A stretch of DNA of 64,000 bases from the NCBI GenBank assembly GCA_029204225.1, contig CM055097.1, positions 56,764,902-56,828,901 of the forward strand, in the 5' to 3' direction. This DNA comes from Diphasiastrum complanatum (Eukaryota > Streptophyta > Lycopodiopsida > Lycopodiales > Lycopodiaceae). This document shows, in pieces, positions 10,335 to 20,169 of the stretch (its first letter is position 1; every line of letters begins with the position of its first letter). Position numbers and translations under genes: made by a program. Below the pieces are notes generated by a model. It worked only from the letters and a program-made list of their open reading frames with translations, ran no database searches and was not told the DNA's origin.

Positions 10335-11150
10335 ATGAATCCGATGAATATAGGTGCTGCTAAGGGGAATAGCATCACACTACCTTTGTCCTATAAAGAT
10401 TATCCCGCAGTATCTGCTATCCTTGATAGCGTATCAGGTGCTAATATAATGGCTTTGTCATTGGCAAAGTCATGGGGCTTCAATACCCTCGATCAACCAC
10501 GTTATAAACTTCGAATGGCTGATCAATGAGCTCCTGACCCTACTGGTCATTTATCAAATATAAAAGTTCGAATAGAAGGTGTCAAGTTTATCATCAATTG
10601 TGTCATCTTAGACCTACCAGAAGATGCCAATATGTATAAACTCCTTCTTGGTACACCCTAGCTCCAGATGGCAGGTGTTGTCCAAGACTAAAAGAACAAT
10701 AAAATTACCTTTGGCAACCACGATAAACGAGTCACTGTTGACTCAAATGGCCATGTCAAGCCCGCCAAGGTATACGATGATTGGCCTTCTACAACATATG
10801 ACGAATCAGATAGTGTCCCGATCCAACCAAAAGGCCACTATACACGAACCACGGACATAATCAATTGGGATCATGTACTAGCCACCCTGGACTGTGCGGA
10901 TTTCAATCAATGTCGTATCGAAACGGCTGCAGAAGATGTGGATATTCTCCCATCTTCTACAGACATTGACACACCCATCATCCCACTTATGATGATAGAC
11001 CCCATTCCTATAGCTTGGTGCCCAGGAGAACCTAGTGTCTCTACTAAATGAACCGGCACGTCCCATCTCCCTTGCAACCAGACAACGGCGGCAATAAATG
11101 CCCTCACCTCGAAGCCATTCGCACCTTAGTGAAGTGCAAAGCTTAAGTGT
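10335..11150 (+). pseudogene. Retroviral-type aspartic protease segment
   Basis: YPAVSAILDSVSGANIM resembles the plant Gypsy protease active site, usually LDGGSGVN or D-S/T-G-A, followed by LSLAKSWGF. A later part reads INCVILDLPEDANMYKLLLGTP, the second conserved strand. In-frame stops follow at 10527 and near 10660. The protein would cut the gag polyprotein. From about 10700 to 11340 the same frame runs on with stops but without any reverse transcriptase motif, and it simply stops before the second repeat block. Confidence 0.65.
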
Positions 11151-11640
11151 TTTCTGGCGACGATCTGCGACGATCTTCTTGCTATCATGACCGATCTTGG
11201 TGCTCGACTGTTCAATCCTTCAGTCATCATCTTCACACCATCTCTACATCGTTACCTCTCCCTTGTGAACGCCATCACTGAAACTTTCCACACCAACGTT
11301 GCCGGCAGAATACCTCATATTTCAAGTTTCGCATGCTGAGGGGTAGTGTCACGCGAGCACTCATCACGCTCCCGTCACACTATTGAACATCCTAAAATCA
11401 CTATCACAAACCATATACCTTCAACCCGCTTCATTCCTCACAAATCTCCATAACATTACAGCCATTGTCAAACACCTCCACTTGCTCCTATTCCACTCCC
11501 TATCTTTCTTAACTCGATCTCACTCTTTTCACCCTCCTTTCCATCATCCTCTTTCGTTTACCACCCACACCGTTCTATCCAACACAGCCATCTTCCACAT
11601 ATCTCACTTTCATACATCACTCCCCACACACTTTTCAAAC
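11150..11640 (+). other. Junction region, no gene seen
   Basis: Connects the protease remnant to the second repeat block. It turns C- and T-rich and G-poor after about 11380, like the leader at 8091-8601. The 153-codon open stretch beginning at 11383 is low-complexity Ser/Pro/His sequence and runs into the tandem array. Confidence 0.5.
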
Positions 11641-11659
11641 AATTTCGCACCTCCACTTC

Positions 11660-12085
11660 CCATCTCAACCGGAGCCCCCTCTTTCCAAACTCAACCGAAG
11701 TCCTCCACTTCCCATCTCAACCGGAGCCCCCTCCTTCAAAACTCAACCGAAGTCCTCCACTTCCCATCTCAACTGGAGCCCCTCCTTCCAAACTCAACCG
11801 AAGTCCTCCACTTCCCATCTCAACCGGAGCCCCCTCCTTCCTAACTCAACCGAAGTCCTCCACTTCCCATCTCAACCAGAGCCCCCTCCTTCAAAACTCA
11901 ATGAAGTCCTCCACTTTCCATCTCAACCGGAGCCCCCTCCTTCCAAACTCAACCGAAGTCCTCCACTTCCCATCTCAACCGGAGCCTCCTCCTTCCAAAC
12001 TCAACTGAAGTCCTCCACTTCACATCTCAACAGGAGCCCAACCCTTCACATCTCAACCGACGCCCTTTCCACTGTCTCACATCTC
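11660..12085 (+). repeat. Second minisatellite, about 51-bp unit, CTCAACCGGA core
   Basis: About seven tandem copies of a unit containing CATCTCAACCGGAGCCCC, then CTTCCAAACTCAACCGAAG and TCCTCCACTTC. The core alternates ACCGGAGC and ACCGAAG just as in the leader array at 7480-8090, so the two arrays are related although 3.6 kb apart. It ends about 45 bases before the ATG of the next frame. Confidence 0.85.
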
Positions 12086-12131
12086 AACCGAACCAGTTTT
12101 TCCAGAATCTTCCTTCTTCCATTTTCCCACC

Positions 12132-14281
12132 ATGTCGTCCAATTCCAGTTCAAGTTCAGATGATCCCGAAGAGCAAGCTCAACATCCAGCTGTGCAAGTT
12201 AGACCTTACAGAGATGCAGACCTGGTAACAGCAGGCGGAGTCCTTCTTCAAGGAAATCGAATTTTAGATCCCTATCTTGACAGGTTATCAAAGCCTGTAT
12301 CTGGTACACATGGCATATGCCAATTATCATACCACGGCAAAATCATGTCAAATCATAGTTCCTCCTATCAGGAATTATGTCTTTAACGTATCTTTTGCGG
12401 CAGTTGACTTGCAACCTTATGGGTTCCCACGAGGACCAAACACAGTCACAAGGACACTCCAAAAGATAGAGCAAATGACATATTTCAAGTATATTGATCC
12501 CTCTGTGACCAAGTGGAAGAATAAGGATGGGTACAGGCTGGAAGCAATCAATGACAAGCAACTTCAAGCAGCATGTGCATATCTCACCAGATGCACACAA
12601 AAGCCTCGAATGAAAGTGCTGAGGGTACCCATGTCCCTGTTTCACATGATGGCATATTCACGACTGCATGCCCAGAACCTCTATGATTGGGCACAGTTTG
12701 TTTCAAATTGTCTTCATGATTGCATTAAGAACAATTAGCCCATCACAGTATTGGGATATCTGATGACAGATATCACTCTGCATCAAGTACAAGACGGGCC
12801 AAAGCTTCAACAACAACTGCAGCTTGCGGACAAGGCATGGAAAATTCGCGTTGAACATAAGAAATCCAAGCGTGCAAGGACCACTTCACCATCGGGGTCC
12901 TAGGCTAAACGAGTCACCAGTATCCTCCCTCTGGTGCAGAAACCAAGAAGCCCACCACAGGATCCACAAACAGCTGCAACTTTCGGAGCTCAACAAGCGG
13001 ATACCTCAAGGGCTCAGTTGTCGGGCACACGGCAACAACGGAGGCAAGAGAAGCTTCAAGCTGGGAGCATATCACCGGTGGGATCAGTTTCACATGGTTC
13101 CACGTCAGATGGTGGTAGCTCGTCAACAGCATCACAACAACACTCATCACCCTCACATGTCATCGACGAGGGTGATGGAGCAACTACCTCAACACTGGCA
13201 CCTGATACGACAGTACCTCAAGTCACAAGTCAGCCAGATGAAGCCACCACCCCACCCACACTGATTACTACACCAATGCCACCAACATCACCACTAGCAC
13301 AAGTTTTGGGGGGGAGAGGAGTGGAGATATCCAGTCCCTAGGACATAGAAGCGGCTCAGCAACCATAGGCCCAGCAAGTCCACACACTGGACACCTCGCA
13401 ATACTTTGATGCTGCGGACCTGATGGAAATCAGCGATGCCAGAAAAGGAGAAGCAGCCAAGAAGAAGTCAAATCCCTCCACTCCCTCCACCTCCACCTCC
13501 ATCTCAACCTCCACCTCCATCTTTAGCTCTAACACCATGTTTATTTTTCGGTTTAGCCTCACCATCCCACACTCCAGATCAATATCCAACTCTCACTAAC
13601 CCTGAAAAATTCACTGAAGCAGCCAAGCGTTCGATGATAGGACTATCCGAAACAAGCTACCACATGCATTGGTTGGTGAGCCAGCACCAAATGTTCGAGA
13701 GCAGAGTCCAGCATCAAGACCAAGAGATTGTGTATTATCAAAGGCTGGACAAAGAAAAAGAAAAAGAAGCAGTAGAAAGCAGATGTGTGATGGTCGGGCA
13801 GAAATCCACTTTGGAAGAGGTCTAACAACAACTGAAGCACCAAATGGTCCAAATCGACCAAGTACAAGATGGATCATCGAGTGCAATGACAGTCGATGCT
13901 CCTCTAGTCAAGCCCGAGGATATTCAATTCCAGGCCCCACAGGCCTCAGCCATCCGGATGGAAAAATATGTAAGACTAATCTAGGAAAGGGAAGCCGAAA
14001 AGCGAAACTTCGCAAACATTGTGGCCAAACAAGAGAAGATCATCCTGGAGTCCCAGAAGCAGCTGGAAGATCCTACGAAGGCCCTGCAACAAGTCTTGGA
14101 CAAGGTGAATCAACTATGGGACACGACGTGCAAGGCTCAAGCAGGTGCTCAACCAATAAAGCCGCAGGATGATGATGAGAATGATGGTGCAGGAAATCAA
14201 GGTGGGCAAACCCACCCATCAGACGGTAGCTCAGGATCGGGTGGCCAGAGAGTCGGTGCAACTTCCATGAGCTTTCTCTGA
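12132..14281 (+). pseudogene. Unknown extra frame A: Ser-rich, then coiled coil
   Basis: An ATG at 12132, after a second C-rich leader, opens a Ser/Asp-rich start (MSSNSSSSSDDPEEQAQ). The frame shifts between 12277 and 12386 and continues as a globular-looking stretch (PRGPNTVTRTLQKIEQMTYF; about 12400-12735), then a Gln/Ser/Thr-rich linker. Stops TAG at 12736 and 12901 are one change from CAG. After another shift, a proline run (PPLPPPPPPSQPPPPS, near 13470) precedes Glu/Lys/Gln-rich helices with heptad-like spacing (13690-13830 and 13985-14120), probably coiled coil. It ends at 14281 in a Gly/Ser-rich tail. I do not recognise the family. It matches none of the standard retroelement proteins. 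Confidence 0.55.
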
Positions 14282-14395
14282 CCTCCTCCCACCTTTAACC
14301 CTTCCTTCTACTCCGCATTTAATTTTTTTGAAACATTCATTCCAACTTACCCAATTCTTCCATCTCCCCTTTCTTCATCACCTCCTAGCCAAATA

Positions 14396-15468
14396 ATGGG
14401 CCCATCAAAAGGTCCAGCTGACACTTACAAAGCCCGACGAGACGAGTTCCTCCAACAACTCCACTCCCCCGGTGTCGTGCATAACTTATTGTTTCCACCT
14501 CCTCCTAAACCGTTCACCCTCGCACCCCTCTCCCCAGATCATTCCATCCCCGACCCTCCAGAAACTAACACGGACATGGGGGTTGATGATGACTTCTTGG
14601 CAGACCAACCAGAAACGAGAAGGTTCTCGCTCAGACCAGACACAGGTGCAGATGAGTCGTCGACAAGCGAGCGAGCAAAAGAGAAAGATACGGGCACAAA
14701 GGCCCTAGACGATTATCTGGCAAGGCCATCCCAACCGCGTAGGACAACTTCTCCTACCATTCCCAGAGGCAAACTGGCTGACACGAGAGAGTCAGAGAAG
14801 TTTGAGAAAAAATACCCTCCCAACATGAGGGGAGGAAAAGAAGACATTGATCAAAGCCAATATTCCACCAGGGCCGAGATCATTTCCGCGCTACAACCGC
14901 AGCTAGAATGGTGGCATGGAAGCGAGTGGATCCCTTCTACATGCCACTCAAACGCAGAAACCCATGGCCGGTGGAAAAGCCTCGATTGGAGTTAGTAAAC
15001 TGGCCAGTCATTCCAGGAATTATAGAGAGAACCTCCTCGGATGATATGAGGCTACAGTTACTAGACTTCGGGCATAAATACAAGTCAAGTGCCGATCTCT
15101 GCGTGCAAGAAAGTGCCGAATATTGCAGATCCATGGCCTTCCTGATGCAGCAAGAGTGTTTCTGGGATCGAGGCTTGGATCCAATTAGGATCATGGCCCT
15201 CCAGTCAGAAGAAGACCATGAGATGATGGCCAGACTATACTACAGAGCGGCCTTCATGTCGTCACACTATGTGACCATGGTGGAAGACTGGCAGGAAATG
15301 GGCTTCATAGAAAAGATAATAGAATATCTGGGGCCCCTTAATTTCGGAAGTAAGCTCCGCTTCCAAGTTTTTGAAGCCCTGGGCCGGAAGATGAGCGAGC
15401 GAAAGCAGATGGTGCGACGGCGAGGCGAACATGATTCACAAGAAGTGCTCAAGAGGACTAGTATGTAG
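14396..15468 (+). pseudogene. Unknown extra frame B: domain shared with the inverted-repeat arms
   Basis: ATG at 14396 starts a frame (MGPSKGPADTYKARRDEF) that is proline- and acid-rich for about 130 residues, then shifts by one base near 14905 and continues to the stop at 15468, about 355 codons in all. The second half looks globular, with the landmarks VDPFYMPLKRRNPWP, VNWPVIPG, LLDFGHKYKSS, CFWDRGLDPIRI, MMARLYYRAAF and EDWQEMGFIEKI. The same landmarks in the same order occur in the arms (949-1860 and 56951-57916). It lies where reverse transcriptase and integrase would be in a full element. Function unknown. Apart from one frameshift this half is intact for 186 codons, unlike gag in the same element. 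Confidence 0.6.
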
Positions 15469-15610
15469 CGGCCAATTGAGAGACTTCCAATTTTGGTGAA
15501 TAAATTTTGCAGATAATAAGCACCTGGTTTTATGGAAGCAAATGAAAATCCACGCTTTTTCAAGTGCCAAGCAGAAGACATCACCGGTGTTGCAGTGGGT
15601 CCTGCAACAG

Positions 15611-15625
15611 ATTAGGGGTGGATAA
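15611..15625 (+). other. Polypurine tract before the 3' LTR
   Basis: ATTAGGGGTGGATAA abuts the TG of the 3' LTR at 15626. A purine-rich run in this position primes plus-strand DNA synthesis in LTR elements. Confidence 0.6.
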
Positions 15626-16750
15626 TGTTAGCCGATTCTCTAGTGCCGAGCCAAGCTGAAGACACAAGTTATCTCTCACCCATGACCGAGGAGGCCTCAG
15701 AAGGAAGAGAGCAGAAGAAGCTGAGAGCCGAGTATGAGAGCCGAGGAAATACTAGCTAGGAAGACAGTGATTAACTATGTGAGCCTACATGGTGTATCCC
15801 AAAGAAGGAATGACCATGTAGGAGCTAGTAATGTTTCCTAGGCATTGTAAATAAAGGTAGACCCCCCTTAAATTAGTTAGAGTGAGCCACCTTTTGATGG
15901 TGACCTTTAGTGGAAGGGCAAATTTCACATGTAATTCTAATTTAGTGGAATTGCCACATGGGCTCCACATGGGCAACCTTCTTGCTTATTTAAGGGCCCT
16001 CCGGCTCTCTTGTGAGGGAGCTTTGATTGTATTGTCAAGTTCTCTTGAGCAAATAAAGAGGATCCTCCACGAGTTCTTGATGATAGCCTAGCTCCTTGTT
16101 CATGGCAATGATCTTGAGTGATATTTCTATGAGCATGCTTGATTCCTTTGCATTGTGGATTAACTAGGTTCTTATTTCTTGTTTCTTGTTTAGTTGTGGA
16201 TTAGCATTCAGTTCTTGCTTGTGGAATCTTGTAGTAATCAGCATTCAAGTAAACTAGATAGACTAGTTTGTGGCATAGATCTTGCATACTCCCTTACATC
16301 CAGTTCTTGATTGTTCTTGAGTAATCTAAGCATCAAGTGATGAGTTTTTCTTGATTCTTAGATTGTCAAAATGCTGCTAGGAATCTTGTTTCTTGTATCT
16401 TGTTTCTTGTTTCTTGAATCTTGTTTTCAGTAGCTAATCTAGTTCTTGATTGTTTTCTGATTTAGTAGTTAGTAGTAGGATCGCTCTCTGCGCTGAATGT
16501 TGATCTTCTTGAGCTGTAAATGGTTACGTGGCTGGTTTCTTGCATGTAGCTAAGTATCAGATTTGAGTTATCCACTGAAAAGCTGGGAATATGTAATGAA
16601 ACCTGAGTAACGCTTCTGCTCTGTAACAGTTCTAATAAGAAGAAGAACCACAAAGAACCGTAACATCAGAAGTAAGTAATCCAAGAGAAGAAAAGAGATA
16701 AAAAAACAAAAGAAAAAAACGTGTTCATAGATTCAGTGAATCTGTGAACA
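15626..16750 (+). mobile_element. 3' LTR of the gag-protease element
   Basis: TGTTAGCCGA to CTGTGAACA, 1125 bp, matching 5740-7225 except for the MITE and scattered substitutions. Followed by GAAAG, the target duplication. Confidence 0.92.
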
Positions 16751-17545
16751 GAAAGGCAAGATATGAGATTTCCTTCAAGAAATATAGTGTAAGAACTTGT
16801 GGATTTTCGATCCACCTTGTCACTAGCAAAATCCGAGTCCGAATAGCCAAGTATAGATAGATATTCACTTTTGTAAAGCAATCCATAATCATGTGTTGAA
16901 GATATATACCTCAAGACTCTCTTGGCCGATTTCCAATGAAAGATCTTGGGATCTTGCATGGATTGACGACAAATTGGTCCTAGTGATGTTCAACCAAATC
17001 AAGGAGCCAATAAGACTCCTAAAAAGGGTGATGTCCTCGAAGGATCTTTCATCTCCCTTATTAGGATCTTTGAAAATATGCTCCATAGGTATGTCTACAC
17101 TCTTACAATTTTCCATATTGAACTTTTTGAGCATTGAAAGAGAATATCTAGATTGACTTATGAAAGCATAATCATGACAAAGATCAATCTCTAGGCCTAG
17201 AATGTAGTGTAGCTCTCCTAGATGTTGCATTTTGAACTTACTACCAAGTGCACTTTTAGTCTCTTCTACTAACTTTATGCAACTTCCACATAGGATGATG
17301 TCATCTACATAAATAATGAGAATGACAAGACCACTCACTACCAACGAACTTTAAGTACATGGAAGGATCATAGTCACTTAGGATAAATCCAAGTGAGATA
17401 AGAAAAGAGTTGAGCCTTGCATACCATGATCTTGGGGCTTTAAGCCCGTATAGAAGCTTTGAATAGTAAGAAAACTTTGGATTCTTCATCATGCTTGATG
17501 AAGCCTTGTGGTTGCTTCATATACAATCTCCTTATTACATGCTGG
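16751..17545 (-). pseudogene. Copia pol: reverse transcriptase and start of RNase H
   Basis: Minus-strand continuation of the Copia split by the 11-kb insertion. Reading from 17540 down: the QPQGFIKHDEES segment, LLYGLKAPRSWYARLNSFL, DPSMYLKF, the catalytic YVDD at 17300-17311, LGELHYILGLEI, SQSRYSLSMLKKFNM, and into RNase H (HWKSAKRVLRYI, SDSDFASDKVDRKSTSSYTIFL) up to the GAAAG duplication at 16751. Frameshifts occur near 16900 and 17340-17480. The 5' portion (gag, protease, integrase, N-terminal reverse transcriptase) and 5' LTR are missing: similarity stops near 17545. It is non-functional. Confidence 0.85.
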
Positions 17546-20169
17546 ATTTTCACCTAACTTGAGAGGAGAAGAGCCCTATTATTGAACATACAATCTATCA
17601 TTCCATAGTGAGGAGATAGAATTTTGAGAGCACATTGGCAATCTCGAGTTTCCTCTACAATTGTCTTGTGTTTTTGTGAATGTTTTGCAGGATAAACTTT
17701 ATTACACTTAATCCTAATAGTAGGCCACACTGGAGGCCGTACCACACATATGTGGAGTCGGATTTCCATGTTTGATCATTGCTTTTGATTTCTCTTGATT
17801 GTGTGATCCATAATTGTTTTTCTAGATCAAGAAATTGGTGACTAGTTTTGCAATAGATAGGTGTATCAATCAATCAATCACTCTTGGAGTCTTTTGTAGG
17901 CTCATTTATGGTCGTTAGTATTGTACTTTCAACACGAGTAATACCAAGAATATGGCCGATAACCATGTAATGTTACATGATAGAAAATATCCTTAAACAA
18001 AAGTGAAAATAGCATAAAATTTGCAACTCAACAACCACTTAGTCAAAGTCAAAAGTATCATGCATAACATTTTGTCAATGATGCTCGATGTTAGAGTTTT
18101 TTCCAACATCTTGTGCAAAGTCATTGTCACTATGTAATGCATTGCAAAGCAAGAATTAACTTGACCAATAATTATCGGTGTTTGTGTGTGTAAGCACGCA
18201 CACATGCTTTTTCATGCTATTTGACTCTTTTAATTATGCTTTTGTATTTTGATGCAAAGTACTTGAGTGTTTTCTTTACTTTCTAGCATGATGAATCATT
18301 TTCAAGCTTAGGGTTGGTCTCCATAGGCATGTTTGTGACTAAAAGCAAGATTAGCTCTCACTTTTTTCCATTTTGAACAGTCATGATGTTTGAAATAAGT
18401 GAAATAGTCTCTTTATTTCATGATAAAGCACTTTACTTGTGGAAAGCCAAGGAGAAGGATGAACAAAAAAAGGCTCATTGATTATCATCCATGTATCTTT
18501 CTGTCACTACCTCTCCACAAAGATTTGGTGTGATAAGGGCCACAATATGGCTAAATAAGCTTAAGAGGGTAGGATTTTTTTTTACATAAGTTAAAAGGCC
18601 AAAATTAACTATAAAAAATAGCCTATTTTAGCTTAGAATGGGTTAGGAAAGATGCTTAAGAGTACTTTGGATCTCTACACATCCCTTCGTGTAGTCAAAA
18701 AGCGGAAGCTCCTTTTTTTATCCAAAGGCACAAAGTGAGTACAACACTTTATGGCCTTCATTGGACTCTTCGTTTTGGCTATGCTACTCACCCAAAGATC
18801 TCTCCACTCTTATTTAAGAAAAGATTTATCCTTAAAAAAAGTATAGATGCAAAAATTTAAGCAATACATGAAGAAAAACAATACATTTTCTTTTATGCCC
18901 TCAAAACATTGTTAAGCTTTCAAAAACCAAATTCCATGACAAAGAATGTGCTTGATGCTCAAGCAATCTATTCTTATACCTCATCCAAAATCTCATCAAT
19001 AAAGCAAAAAGCAACCACAATCTTAAATGTCTAGAGAGCCATTCTTCATATAATATTCATTGGACATGGCATATGATGGTGGAAACCATGACTCTTGTAC
19101 AACAACTCAAGCTTTTGATCATTATTGTCTATGAATTGTTATTCCTAATATACTTTGACCAACATTTGAAACCCATAAGAGCCGGGGACAAGGGCATCTA
19201 AAAGTTGATGTATAGGTCATCATGCTATTTGTCCCAAAATTACATCAATTCAGCTAGTGCAAAAGAATTCAAAATACAACATTATTGCTACGATTATAAG
19301 CTTATAATCAAAGTTTTTTGTCAAGTTCATTCAATCATTATGAGCACATTTAATATTTTTCAGCATCCATCAACTTGTATCATTGTATGGAATTTGCACC
19401 ACTTTTACAAATGTCTAACTTGAGAAAAGACCCCACAACTACCTTACATTCATTAAAGCAAAACCTTTATAAAGCCCAGTTCTCTAGCCATACGCATTGC
19501 AAGTATTTAATGCTTTGGCAACCAAATTTAGGCGCAACGAACCTCGTACCCTTTATAAGTTACTGTGGATTGTAAGTTTCAAATGAAGTTGCTAATGGCA
19601 AATCCCATAAATTTAAGAACATGTCATTTGTGCAATCTATGACTAATATAAATGGTTTCTGCCACATCTACAAACAATCAATAGACACAAGGGTAGGTAA
19701 GAACCCATTTAGAGTGAAACAATTCCGTGGTACTCATGTATTTTCCCATAACATCTTCACACATCCAAAGACCTTTTGCCAGGGTAATCTACCAAATTAT
19801 AATATGATTCTCTGCCTTAATAACACAGTAATGAATTTGCCCGAACTGCAAAATAAATAACTGAATTGAAGCAATCAAGAAATTTAGAGTCTCCCAATAA
19901 GATTATATTGAATACCAAGAAAGTGAAGGTTTACCAACGTATTTTAGTGGCTTATTTTGAAGCTGTTTGGCGTACCCTAAACCCTAAAAACCCTGAACAT
20001 TATACACTTCTCGACACTTACATCAGATGCCTTGGTTTTCCAATAAAAGTTTTGTAAGAAATAATTGACATGTGAGGTCGTACGGCGACTCATACGCTGA
20101 TTCAAATATATCTGACTAAACATTAATTACACCCCTCCACCCCCAAATGTGTGCCATGATTTAGCCAGT
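17546..20169. other. AGO1 3' flank, no gene seen
   Basis: AT-rich sequence between the truncated Copia and the AGO1 stop codon. No open frame carries a recognisable motif. An imperfect palindrome CCACACATATGTGG lies near 17732. The AGO1 3' UTR must lie just below 20170 on the minus strand; I could not fix a poly(A) site. Confidence 0.5.

Larger units (their letters stand above)
5735..16755 (+). mobile_element. Non-autonomous gag-protease LTR retrotransposon with extra frames
   Basis: A complete element from TG at 5740 to CA at 16750. It is flanked by the five-base target duplication GAAAG (5735-5739 and 16751-16755). Order: 5' LTR, tRNA-Asp-like primer-binding site, C-rich repeat leader, gag, zinc knuckle, aspartic protease, a second repeat block, two long unknown frames, purine tract, 3' LTR. 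There is no reverse transcriptase, RNase H or integrase, so it needs a partner element for copying and insertion; gag-only or gag-protease elements of this sort are known in plants (TR-GAG and LARD types). The LTRs differ by scattered substitutions and by a 377-bp MITE in the left one, so the insertion is not recent. It lies inside a Copia RNase H on the opposite strand. Confidence 0.9.
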
